From Plectrocnemia conspersa (lineage: Eukaryota; Arthropoda; Insecta; Trichoptera; Polycentropodidae): a stretch of 64,000 nt of DNA. Under the pieces are notes generated by a model. The model was not told the DNA's origin and searched no databases. It worked only from the letters and a program-made list of their open reading frames with translations. The number at the start of each line of letters is the position of its first letter. The first letter of the stretch is position 1. Both the position numbers and the translations under genes were made by a program. Where the stretch lies: assembly GCA_009617715.1 (NCBI GenBank), contig VTFK01000189.1:1-64000 (forward strand), in the 5' to 3' direction. Positions 23,251-34,915 of the stretch are shown in pieces.

Positions 23251-25548
23251 ATAGATGTTTAAAAAGTACGAGTATATCTTTTCATTTTACACTATATTAT
23301 TAGTGTGCAATAAATTTGCCTTTGTTGACTAAAAAATAAAATTTATTATTTCAGAATAACGTAGTCCATAAATTTACGTTAAATATATACTAACTTAAAA
23401 TATTCGTTATAAATATGAATCTAAAATTATTGCATATATAAAAATAATTAAACGTGTTTCATAAAAAAAATATGCCTTATAGATGTCAATATAAAAAACT
23501 ACTTAACAAAAATCAATTAAAATTTGTCTACACAAACTTAATTACAGTAACCAAGTAGATCGTGTAATTAATATTAATGACATAAAAAAAATATACTTAT
23601 TCTTTTTTCATAATATTGATTATATAGAACTATATACAAACATCAAACATATCGGCAAACGCAAATGAAAGTTTACAGCACTGAAAGGTAAACTATTTTC
23701 CGAATAAACATATGAAACGTGGAAGCTTTTCAATTTCTTCGCAGGTTGTATCAACAAGTGGAAGTTGAATTATTTGTATAAAAATAGAAACTAAAGCTTA
23801 TTTTATATATGTACATACATACATACATATGTATGTATGATAAGTATTTTGTGCGTATAACCATCGCGTGTTTTGCTATTTTCCTTCTCCTTTATGAATT
23901 TTCTCATACGATTCTGACACATTTCACACCTTTATTCAAATAGCATTGTATCGTATACATTTTCTTTTGCACATATGTCTCTGTCAGCAGTTGAAATAAG
24001 CCAAAACCCCAAAACAGCTGATCCGCAAAAGGATACATATAATACTATAAATAAGCTTTCAAAAAACAGTTTTTTTTAATGCGTGTATATCATGAACTGT
24101 TTGCACTGAACAGAAAAAAACGTAAATTTTATACCCTTTTTGTCACCACACAAAAAAATATATTTTCAAGTCTTTTTAGTAGATGTATCACAGCTGTTTA
24201 AAGTATTGTGTTTTTGATCATCCTATTTATATTTATATATACACACAAACTTCGCGTTAGGGAAATTCTAATGTATTTCCATTATAAAACGTGTTCGCAA
24301 TAACAATATATACTATTTAGACGTAATAAGCAGAGGTAATAATATTAGTAAAACGCGTACGTAATAATCAATTGATCTTTTCGCAAATAATTCGCAGTAA
24401 CTTTCCAGCATTTTATTTTTAGAATCTGTCGCCTAAAAAAGCTTTATGTCACAATGAATTATTAAATACATATATGTATTCATGCCATTATATTTTTTTC
24501 CTACTTATAATCAAGCGTTAACATTTTGAGCACGTTGCACATTTTCCTTTCGAATACCGGATCGACGAACGAACCGGATCGATCCAGTCAAGAAAGATTT
24601 CACAACTTATAACAAATCTTAATCATTGTAACAGGTTTATTAAACAATTCGTTCTTTTTTAACGTTAGCATAAATGCTCAGAGGAATTCTATACACAACC
24701 GGATTTTGCAACAAAAAAAATATCGCGAACAAAACAACGCAGGATACAAGCTAAACCCATTAAAGAAAACACGAGACAAGATACATTTTAATTGATATTT
24801 TATATAACATGTATGTACACTACATGCAGATGAAACTGTCTGTATAAAAATATAAAATAATATTTATTTACATATGTATATAATAATAATCTCTTCCGTG
24901 AACGTGTCATGAGATATTTTATATTACACTAAACTAAAATTCATTTTGAATAGTTATATACTTGTATTTATTTGAAGATAAATTTGTTATGTACTTGCTT
25001 TATTATATTATTATAAGTTTTTATTTAATATAGTAGAAATAGATAAAAAAATAAATGTTTGGAAATAAGAGTATAAATAAAACGTATGATTAAAAAATAT
25101 AACAATACTAAAAGTTTTAAAAAAAATTAAGAACTTTATATTTTATACAAGTTTTTAATATTTATGTTAAGATGTATATATAATCATCTTGTCTGAATAT
25201 ATTAAAAACAGCATTATTATTCTTGAGTATTTTTTTAAATGGATATTTTAAAATCTTTGTCTTTTAATATTAAAAAATATTTTTTTACAGTTCATAATTT
25301 AATTTTCCATTGGTAAAAAATGCAAAAAACTTTTGGTTAATGTATAATACTTTTACATACGTTGTCTTTGTAAATATTTTTTAATTTCAATCTACTAATT
25401 TTAACAAACTTATTGTACATAGTGTCCCAATTTATTAACTGGAGCTACTTTTAAATGCTTCGATATGTAAACGATAAATACTACACACTTTTTTTTAATT
25501 TATTATATCTCATCAAAAAATTGTAATTAGGCTAATTTAAGTGGTTGA
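23251..25548. other. AT-rich DNA with tetranucleotide microsatellite
   Basis: No gene is supported. A self-complementary ATAC/GTAT array lies at 23811-23840. A short GC-richer spot at 24555-24590 carries two ACCGGATCGA/CCGGATCGA words. Confidence 0.45.
23811..23840. repeat. Palindromic ATAC/GTAT microsatellite
   Basis: Repeated CATA units switch to TATG units at the centre, so the array is its own reverse complement. Confidence 0.8.
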
Positions 25549-25622
25549 ATATTGTGGGAGTTTCAACCACCTGCATAATCAATTTAGAGGTCATTCTAAT
25601 GACCACTTCGAACAAATAAAAA
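25549..25622 (+). repeat. Dispersed 75-bp sequence, partner at 43978-44055
   Basis: Shared blocks with 43978-44055 in the same order: GTTT..CCACCTGC, ATTTAGA, GTCA, GACCACTT. Here the left part also forms a 9-bp perfect inverted repeat (GTGGTTGAA at 25541 and TTCAACCAC at 25562). It directly precedes the first unit of the tandem duplication. Confidence 0.6.
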
Positions 25623-25633
25623 TAAAAAATAAT

Positions 25634-25893
25634 GGCCGGAAAAAATCTCGGGACTAAACAATTGGATTAATAATTAATATTCTATGGATGACCTTTTAGC
25701 ACATCTGGTCCGAGACATTAATCACTAGTAATCACCCATAAATACCATAAAAAACTACACTTTTGTGTGAAAATGATGCGTGATAAACAATGCATTCTAC
25801 TTTGCAAAAATGTACTATTGTTATTTTCACTTTTTTGTTATCGATCGCCATAAGTAGCTATCTGGAATATTTACTTTTACAGCCTAAACATAT
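25634..25893 (+). repeat. Tandem duplication, unit 1
   Basis: This aligns with unit 2 (about 26073-26333). Shared blocks in order are GACTAAACAATTG, TAGCACATCTG, AATCAC, TACCATAAAAAACTAC, CAATGCATTCTACT, TACTATTGTTATTTT and TAAACAT. Divergence and small indels show it is old. Neither unit codes for protein in any frame I can follow. Confidence 0.75.
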
Positions 25894-25904
25894 CTCGTAA
25901 AATA

Positions 25905-26030
25905 TGTTTAAAGAAGCGATGCAATTCCACGACCAACATCCTTATCTGCTATTCGCCAGAGCTGTCTCAAAGCAGCAAAATATAACACTTGTTTACAAGT
26001 GAGCAAACAGAGGAAGACGCTCTAGTCTTA
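25905..26030 (+). repeat. Dispersed repeat between the tandem units, inverted partner at 9555-9660
   Basis: The AAGCGATGCAATT..GTCTCAAAGCA segment seen inverted at 9555-9660. It lies exactly between the two tandem-duplication units and is present only once here, so it may have inserted after the duplication or marked its junction. Confidence 0.7.
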
Positions 26031-26072
26031 ACTCTCGTTTTTTATCGTTAAAACAAATTATATTAAAAGTAA

Positions 26073-26333
26073 GGCCAGAAATAGAGAGCTTGTGACTAAA
26101 CAATTGCCTTAATAATCGTTATTATTTCAAGGACCACCTATTAGCACATCTGTTCCGAAATTTTAATCACTCATAATCACAGACAAGTACCATAAAAAAC
26201 TACCCTGTTGTATGAAAATGTTGCGCGATAACAATGCATTCTACTCTGCAAAAAAGTACTATTGTTATTTTTACCCCTATGCTAACGATCACCAAAAGTG
26301 TCTGTCAGCAAGTTTCATTTTTAATGCTTAAAC
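26073..26333 (+). repeat. Tandem duplication, unit 2
   Basis: Diverged copy of 25634-25893 in the same orientation, offset about 440 bp. The spacing is filled by the dispersed repeat at 25905-26030. Confidence 0.75.
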
Positions 26334-26544
26334 ATTTGCCAGAGCATTAAACCCAAAAATGTCTTATATTTGAGATAAAGATAAATTAGAAGCAATCAAT
26401 GACACTGTAACTGCTTAAAAACTTTTAAATAATAGTAGTCTTAAACATTTTTTTGCTCTACAAATATTTTTTTTTAATTTATAAATAATTAAAATATACA
26501 ATATGATATTATATTAAAAATGTATATAACATGCATTGTATGTA

Positions 26545-26582
26545 TTACTCTTCCTCTTCCGTGTCCGTACCATATGGTCTTG
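26545..26582 (-). CDS. Possible short terminal exon encoding an acidic C-terminus
   Basis: On the minus strand a TAG acceptor at 26583-26584 is followed by codons reading RPYGTDTEEEE and TAA. The phase requires one codon split with the previous exon. The acidic run before the stop and the less AT-biased codons look protein-like. The polypyrimidine tract upstream is weak and no partner exon was found, so this may be chance. Confidence 0.25.
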
Positions 26583-26599
26583 CTAGATCATTCCATAAA

Positions 26600-28850
26600 A
26601 ATATAATACACCCTGATATGCCAATATAGCTCATTAATTCTGTACAAGGAAGGATTGTCAAATGAGAAATGCCAAGGATAGACAATATACACGAACAACA
26701 AACATTTTTGCACTAGGTCAAGGTATCTGCAAATCTGCAAAATGAAATAATATTCAATGACCTTCAAGATCTGAAACATGTGTCGAGACTTTGGTTCAAT
26801 AAAAAATACAATAAAAAATCTAAGCCGTAGCTCGTATCAATATCTATTTACACATTTCGTGTGTATTTACGTGTGAGGAAAAACGATTTTCCGACGCTTG
26901 ACTATTGACAGTGACATTGAGGGTGACAACATAACACAACGATTAAATATATATGTACCTATACGTGTTAACATTTTATATGTTGATATAATACATCATG
27001 CATATTTTTTATTATCAAAATAGCGCAATAAATGAATCAACATTCTATGAAAAATAAAGAAATTCCAATTTTTTTTGTACACTCAAACACTGGTCAAACA
27101 CGTTCTTCCAACATGACAATATAAACATTAACACTTGAGGCTATGTGTTTTAACAGAATTTAATGACGGATGAATATTGCAAAAATCCGATTAGTCAAGA
27201 TTATCTGAAGAGTCATTCTTTGGGTTATAGTAACGTTGATGCCAACGGCACTATCAAGGTTATATAATACACACACCTATTATTGTTGGTTTTAAAAATA
27301 ATCATATTAGCATATGTTTATTCATTGTCTAAAATTATTAAAATGATCTAGTAAGATCATTGCGCATTGTAGAAAAATCGTGTGTGATATTTAAAGGTCG
27401 TTTGCATCATTATTTAACATATAAATTTTAGTACTAAAAGTGAATCAATATTTCTGGTCTACTCTTGAATGCGCCACCTTTGCCTTTAAAATATTGATCA
27501 GCTTAAAACCTGTATTTTTAGTTGCACAAGTCAAGAAATGGTCAACAAAAATATTAGATGCTAATTGCCCAACCAATTTAGAATGTGTGAATTCATATGT
27601 AAATCTAATTGAAGAGTAGAAAAAAGAAAGAAGAACGTCATTTATAAATTTAAAAAAATAAATATAAGGAGACCAAATTCATTTAAATTAAAATTGTGCC
27701 ACATTTTCATAACAATACAGATATTTTTTAGTTTCGAAATCAAAGGGTCATGTAGCGTTTTTATAATTTGTGTTGCTTAATAATGTATGTTTATAGTCAT
27801 CGATTAAGATTAATTTACACTATATTAGATGAATCTCTAAATGGAAATGTCTTGTAGATATTATTAAAATAAATAAAGAGATACTACGCAACAACTGAAT
27901 AACCTCCAAAATTAGGTTAATACTTAGTAGTTTAATACTTTATGGCAAGTATTGCGCATTGTGACATTTCATTTCAGTCATTCTTATAAATCTGAATAGC
28001 ACTGATATGTTTTAAAAAAACATTTTAAACATTCAGAAATGAAACTAAAAACTTTCATCATAACATTCTTTATATCTAATAAAAAACACCTTTGAAGTAA
28101 TTTAAATTATACTAATACATCTTAATTTAATAAATTAACGAACTTGTTTTGGTTTTATTAATTGTGACCAATTTTAATTGCTCTATTTCGTAATATAAAA
28201 ATTAAATATAAAAAAATCATGTAGATATTTTTCTATGAGATTTTTCATCTGCTTACATTTTTAACCTATTAAACATCACAATAGTTCAAAATTATATCTA
28301 AAAATCATATTTTAACAATACTTAAAGTATCTGTTAATTAAGTAAAAATGTATGTGATATAATATATTATTGCTAAATTTTCAGAAATTTTAATAGGACA
28401 CGTTTTAAGATTTCACTAATTGGAGTTACTCATGAGTGCCGCAAGATACATATTAAAAAAGTAGTTAAACTTCAAACTTTCAGAACATTCTCTTAGTAGA
28501 CTTTGTGCTATGATAATAAAAGTAGAATTACACAATACTCAACTTCAATGATCTAACATACCTTTTAAGTTACATATTAATAAACAATGATTAAATTTTT
28601 CTATCCTTGTGCAACCTTTAAATCTATTTTCTTTATGCATTTACCACATTTAAAATATGAGTTATATACTAAAATTGATTTAGATGACTTGTGCTGATTT
28701 TTGCATTTCCGAATCATCTAACTATTCTCATAGTTATTGTTTTAACTTGTATAATAACAGTTTCTCACATACATAATAATAAATATGATTGATTCAACAT
28801 ACCTATGAAGTTCCTAAAATGCTTCTTTATAGTCCTCTGTTTATCTCTTT
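26600..28850. other. AT-rich DNA without identifiable genes
   Basis: I see no reading frame with protein character, no repeat family and no strong motif cluster here. Confidence 0.4.
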
Positions 28851-28862
28851 ATTTATTTCTAG

Positions 28863-28967
28863 CTTCAAGACAGCTTAAGAGCGTCGATGTCCAAATCAAA
28901 AGCGCAGACGATCAGTACGATGTGTCGATCGTGTCGACAGCCATTAAGCACTAAGCCTACGAAATGA
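28863..28967 (+). CDS. Possible terminal exon (34 codons plus stop)
   Basis: A long pyrimidine tract and TTTCTAG acceptor (AG at 28861-28862) lead directly into an open frame in phase 0. It contains SMSKSKAQTISTMCRSCRQP and ends in TGA at 28965-28967. The shift in composition occurs exactly at the acceptor. The CRSCR cysteine pair is notable but too short for a domain call. No upstream exon was identified. It may instead be the edge of the regulatory-looking island that continues to 29400. Confidence 0.35.
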   Translation, partial: LQDSLRASMSKSKAQTISTMCRSCRQPLSTKPTK

Positions 28968-28969
28968 AC

Positions 28970-29460
28970 CGTGACTGGGGAGGTCCCCCACTAGGTGTTC
29001 GTTACACAACTGGTTTATTGTGCCACGCGGTTGCACTCCGATCCGATACGATTGTAAACAAACTTGACCGAGCTATGCGGGAGATGCGACTGACTGAGCC
29101 ATTGTGTTTACAAACGACCGGTATTTGTATGCCACTGCCATGACACACGCCCACGATGGCTTTTTTTTACTTCTTCTTCTTCGGTCTGGCCACAAAAACG
29201 TCACACACGATCGTGTACGTGTGGCGTGTGTCAAGAGGGCGCTTGGCATGCGGCTGGTGGGAAATTCGATAAGTCTTGGAAAATTGTGTGAAGTTAATTT
29301 GCAATTAGGCGGCGCTTCCTGGCGGGTTTGGTGGAGTCACGAACCCTTTTGGAGGACTTTTGTGACGTCTTTCGTCGTGTGGTTTGAATACGTTATTGGC
29401 CTGTTTTATGTTCTTAATGAACACGTATTCTTACATCATGGACCTATTTCTTTGTAAAAT
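28970..29460. promoter_or_regulatory. GC-richer island, function unknown
   Basis: The composition is balanced over about 450 bp. The plus-strand frame of 117 codons from 29104 has no recognisable domain, starts at a TTG and not an ATG, and includes a Leu run from a CTT repeat. I think it more likely regulatory or 5' flanking sequence than a gene. Confidence 0.3.
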
Positions 29461-29739
29461 TTGTATACAGTATTGTAATGAGTAATAATTTTCCGTTTTA
29501 CAATTTTAGCTTAAAGTAAATTTGTATGCCGTCTCTACAAATATATAGTCAATGATCATTCAGGAATTTAGATACCCTAAATTATTTTCGCAATCAACTA
29601 TAAATTACCTTTTTACTTATTTTATTTGTTTAAAATGTTCTTTGAGAAATAAAATTAAAATTAAACAGTCAAAAATCACTCGACAACACATCAACTTAAT
29701 AGTTTGACGGAGCATATACGCGCTAATTTTTTTATAAAA

Positions 29740-30600
29740 AAGGATGAGCCTTTTATTGTTAGATATAGAAAAGGCTTTCGATACAGTATGGCATGATTAT
29801 TTGATTCACAAACTATACAAATAATACCCTTGACTATCTGCTAAGCTTAATACGCTCACAACTGAGAAATAGACGCAGTGTTATTTCACTTCATTATAAA
29901 ATGTCAGTTGGAGTTCCTTGGAAAATTTTGCTATATCTTGTATACAAACGATATACCAAAATTAAAAAATACTCGTTTATCTATTTATCTATACATATGT
30001 ACGCTGAAGATATAGTGTCTTAAAACCAATCGCGAATAGACCGTAGAAAATTATTATTGTGAAGATTTTAACTACATGCACAATTACTTTAAAGCAGTGC
30101 GGAGAAATTTCAATTTATTTACAATTTTCCTGTTTATTAAAATGTTTCATTATATTCTTATTATTATTTTTCATAATACAAAGAACAATATTCGGTGCTA
30201 GCGATGCAATTATTAACTTAAATTATTCTTCCAGCTAAAAAAATAATTTTAGTTCCAAAATTTCATTTTCGAAGATACATATATAATTATAAATTATTTA
30301 TTTATTAAAATTGTAGAATCCATGGTCCATCGATGTACATAAACAAATTCAAAACAGAGCAATTTTGACAGCTTTTATTGAAATTAACGCACTGAGAGTA
30401 AAAACAAAACCTCTTAAGCATTAAAAGCGCCATTAATCCACTTAGAACGCCTGCCAGTGTGGACCGTGCGTGACAATAAATGGAATAAACTCTATAATAG
30501 TCATGCGAGACTTTCTGCAAGTGTTATTATCATATAACTAAGGTATTGGGGCAAAATCTATATTCGATACTATTACAAAATAAAATACCGAGAGTACCAA
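29740..30600 (+). pseudogene. Jockey-type LINE reverse transcriptase remnant
   Basis: Translation gives LLLLDIEKAFDTVWH (RT motif A), then a shifted VGVP (motif B), YTNDIPKLKNTRLSIY leading to YAED in place of YADD (motif C), and later LRYWG and QNKI resembling the end of the RT region. The order and spacing are those of non-LTR retrotransposon RTs of the Jockey group. Several stops and frameshifts separate the blocks, and the second Asp of motif C is preceded by Glu, so it is dead. No endonuclease or ORF1 part is visible. Confidence 0.8.
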
Positions 30601-32075
30601 GAAAAATAATATATATTTTTTTAAATCTGTACAAAAACTAAATTTTCATGGCGTAGAACTACGAAAACGACAATGCAAATATTGTTTAAACGCGGAAACG
30701 GCAAATAAAATGATGCTAATTGTAGACGATTAACCTAATTATTGTTATCGGGCATAGGATATCAAATTATAATAATATTATGCCATATTTACGTCATTTT
30801 TAATATATAATGAAACATTACTAACTTAAATTTATTTAACGATTAACATGAGTAATAAAACTTAATATACAAAAGATAAATCCTTACATAAATCTGTTTT
30901 TAAAAAAAGAACAAATTTAGAATTTTTTAAGCATTTCTTTCTCATAAGGTTCTTTAGGATAATCGTAACTGACAAAAAATGATATTGGAATATATTTTAT
31001 TGGCATAAGTTGGCTAGTGGTGCTTTAGCCCTTAGTATACAAACTTAGAAAGCATCCAGAAAAAGAAAGCATCCAGAAGCGGTCGATATTTTGTCAAATA
31101 TGCTATTTTCCTACTCTATTTGCGATAAGATAGTCAGTTCGAGAATTAATTATTTTTGGTAAAATTAACGTTTTACTAAAAATAAACTTTTTAAATCTGG
31201 ACTTCAATTATTTTATATAAAATTGTATCCATAACACGAAATTCGTAGTACAAGTTAGTTTTTGCCCCGATGTAAAAAAGTTTCTTAAGAAAAAATGTCA
31301 AATCGAAAACATCAAAACATCAACAGCTATTTATATAAACATCAACAGCTATTATGATGCCCTTGAAATCATGTTTTGAAATTTATATGGATTGAGTATT
31401 GTTTAATTTTCAACCATTATATCTGTTTTTAAATTTTATGCTAAATTCTTTGCTAATTTTGGTCCTAACTATTAATTGGATTTTCAATTAAAAGTTTTCT
31501 AAAATAAATCAGTTTACCTTTATTTAACATAAAACATATAAATTAAATACATAAAAAATAAATATCAATAATATTTTCATATAAAACATTACCATGAAAC
31601 AAATTGTATCTATCATTAGTAATTGTAATAACAACTTCTAATAACTATCATTTGTTATAAGCGACCTTTTTTTAATACATTTATATTCACAAGGAAAATC
31701 TATGTACATGTTCTACGCTAATAGGATAAATAGTCTGTAAGCCTGCATTACTACTTGAAAATAAAAACCATGAGTTGCATTTTCCTCGAAAATCAATCAC
31801 TATTGTATTTTTCTACGTCGTTTTATTTTATTATTTACGACTGTACTGACCTAGCAAATTTATGTTTAATATAATTCAGTGTTATTAAATTATAAACTAT
31901 TATTATTATAAATACGTGATAATATTGTCTGCATCTGTAGAAGCCAGTGGACTTCGAATATCGGTTTAAACTTTAGATTTTGGACGTCAAAGTGGGATAA
32001 AAAATTTTATGAAGAAGAAAGCTGCTGATATTTCGATTTTCTGTTTCAGTCGTGTATTATTATTAAGCTGGGTGT
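30600..32075. other. AT-rich DNA without identifiable genes
   Basis: Short direct repeats occur (AGAAAGCATCCAG twice near 31046-31077; ACATCAACAGCTATT twice near 31317-31354). Nothing coding is seen. Confidence 0.4.
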
Positions 32076-32083
32076 AAGTGAGC

Positions 32084-32322
32084 CAGTGGTGTAGCTATGG
32101 TGGGGCGGAGGGGCCGGGCCGCCCCAGGCGGCACTTGCTTGGGGGCGGCATATTCACGATGGGATCGTCTAGTGTGGTTCTTAACTCTGAATGCACTAAA
32201 ACATATATAAATCCACGAATAATAAGATCTTAATAAAAACCAATTTATTATTTAAAGAAATGATGATTTTATGACTCTGCAAAAAATGTATATAAATGGC
32301 ACATACCCTAATTACGCCACTG
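32084..32322. mobile_element. hAT-type MITE, 239 bp, with 8-bp TSD
   Basis: The left end is CAGTGGTGTAGCTA and the right end is the complement of CAGTGGCGTAATTA. The flanks are a perfect 8-bp duplication AAGTGAGC at 32076-32083 and 32323-32330. CAGTGGCGTA-type ends and 8-bp duplications are diagnostic of hAT elements. A GC-rich block (GGGCCGGGCCGCCCC) lies just inside the left end and the rest is AT-rich. It has no coding capacity, so movement would have relied on a transposase in trans. Confidence 0.93.
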
Positions 32323-32330
32323 AAGTGAGC

Positions 32331-34790
32331 ATCACTAATCCTCAGACGGTTTCGCACAGTTGATAGTTGTTTTGGCAAATGATCTAGGTAGTAATTAAAG
32401 TAGAAATTATCAATAAATTTTGAATTCTCTTGTTTTGGAATATCATTTAAAAGCATCATAAAAAATACAATATTTACAAAAATAAAATAAATAGTTAGGT
32501 AACAAAAAAATTCTCGTACATAGAATATATGACTGAAACATAAATAAAATAATAAAAACCAAAACATCCATATTATTACTAAAATAATAGCATATTTTTG
32601 GTAAAAAAATAACTTTGCTTTTTAGATATAATTTTTGAAAAATTGCTTGACAAGTATACAAGATATTTTCGAAAAGTATTTTTCTTTAATGCAGCCATTT
32701 TTTATTGAAGATGACTGGGTGGTAAAAAATAAATGATACTTTTTAATTTAAATTAATTAAATATTTATATTTCTTCAAAACAACCATAGTATTATTGATA
32801 TAGTAGTAATAAAAACATGACGTTAAACTAAAAAAATACAACAATGATAAGCTTTACAGTAAATGTATGATCACGATCGATAGAAATAAAAAAAAATTGC
32901 GTGACTGAAATAAAATACCTTATTATACCTGACAAAATGGCGGTAGTCTGCGAAAAATCAATTTTATTTTTTATTTTTTTTGTGGCATAAATATTTTAGC
33001 ACAGTAAAAATTATTTATTTTTATTTAATTCTCATACAGGTCAAATATTTAAATTAAATTAAATTATAAAACTATTGTTGTGAATGTTTTTCACATTTTA
33101 GACAGTTAAAAAACTATTAAAATTCCTGATTTGTTTTAACCAACTTTAACAGAATAAAATAGCAGTTTATTTTTACCAATGTAGTATTTTTTTACATTTT
33201 TCCTTATTGTGCCAAAATTTAATTTAATATAGACACAGTAACTTTTTTTTCACAAAACAGGTTAATATTTTTTACTGGCCAAATACTTAGACACACCTTC
33301 CTAACTGAATTTTTATTACGCACACATTTTATTGAGCAACAAATTCCTTATTTTTTTTATTTAAGAATTGAAAAATGTATATCAAAAATATAATTATTAA
33401 TAATTAAAAATATTAGATAGAAACAATATACAATTTATTAAATAATTTAATAATTTAATAATTTATGTAGATTGTTTTTATTGCTAGCAGCCAAATTTTT
33501 ATCGACTCAAATATACACAAGTGCTACAAACACCATTTCTTTGCAAAATAAATATATGTATATCATTGGCTATGCTTTAACCAAATGTTGTTTTACCAAA
33601 AATGTAATTTCAACGGAATCAATGGACATCACTGATAATATATTTTCTTATTATTGTATAATAAATCATAGATAGTGAATGTATTTTACTTATACATATA
33701 ACGATATGGATAACATCTCTTTGCAATACAAAATATTCCATAACGACAAATCGCAGTCGATTATAATTTTATTGCGCAATAAAACGAACAATATCATGTT
33801 ATTACGGCACGATTGTTTATACCTAATCGTTTATTGTCACTTTGCACAAATTGACTTTGAACTGACGCACGTTGTTCGTATCATTTTACCATATAAACTT
33901 CAAGTTCAATTTGTTCACGCATAATCCTTTATTATAATTTTATAAAACCAGTTAAAGTCGAATAAACGTAAAAAGGCATCTTTATTGAATACCTCGATTA
34001 ATGATACAAAAATTTTATCTTCCCTTGATGATCGTAACTCAATATTTTATTAAGAAGACCGTTATAAAAAATATATATAAAAACCATTATGACTTCAGGT
34101 CTTTTACAATGTCCGATAAAAAATTCGTTTTAGTATTTTTTCGGTTACGTCGTATTTTTTTATTCTGAATAAATTAAGGTATTACTATTAGACTTTAAAA
34201 ATTTAATTAATTTAATATATTTTTATCAATTTTAATACATTTCACTTTGATAAAAACACCTTTGCATTATTCAACACTTTTAAACAATTATGGTGTTGTT
34301 TGGTGACAGGAGTAACCGAACGGTTAAATATTTAACCAAGAGCAGCTTTTCAAACAGAGCGTGACTGTTTTAAAAAAAATTATCATTTACATGCAAATTG
34401 CGACGTTTATGTACGCAGTAAAAACGTAAAGTTATTTATATTAAATAAATAATTTCCTATTAAACTAAAGGTTAATAATTAAATATCAACAAAATCAATT
34501 AAAATTTCATTATTGGTTTAAACAACACTCTATGATTATATTGCTTTATAACTTAAGAAAACAATATACAGTTACTCATCATTGAATATCACAATTGCGT
34601 TTAAAACCTTCTGCAAATGCCCATAAACCTATTATTCCGACCCCTGAACCAATTCGTAAATACGAAATAATAGTTATTCTTAAATATATTTATCAATTAA
34701 TTAAGGTCATAGTAACATTCAATTATAATTTTAATTTTGTTTTTAATAAATTTATGTTTATGTAGAAAGTAGTTATAACATTTTTAAATA
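32331..34790. other. AT-rich DNA, chance frames only
   Basis: The frames at 32196-32661 and 33472-33924 are products of low stop frequency by chance. Their residues follow base composition (I, N, Y, F, K) and no motif is visible. Confidence 0.4.
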
Positions 34791-34799
34791 AATAATACT

Positions 34800-34915
34800 G
34801 TAGGGGCCTATATATATTTATTTTGTGGCCCTCTGGTAACACTAGCGTGACGGAGTCTTTCGACTCGCAACCTCCGGCGGGTTAGCGCACCATTGCGGGC
34901 CCGCGTTTTATCTAC
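34800..34915. other. Short GC-rich island with small hairpins
   Basis: A sharply bounded GC-rich segment in very AT-rich DNA, with GAGTCTTTCGACTC and ACCTCCGGCGGGTT hairpins and GCGGGCCCGCG. It resembles the structured end of a non-autonomous element, but I found no partner copy in this window. Confidence 0.3.

Noticed and set aside
32196..33924. Several frames of 67-123 codons
   Set aside because: Rich in I, N, Y, F and K as expected from AT-rich non-coding DNA; some overlap the hAT MITE.
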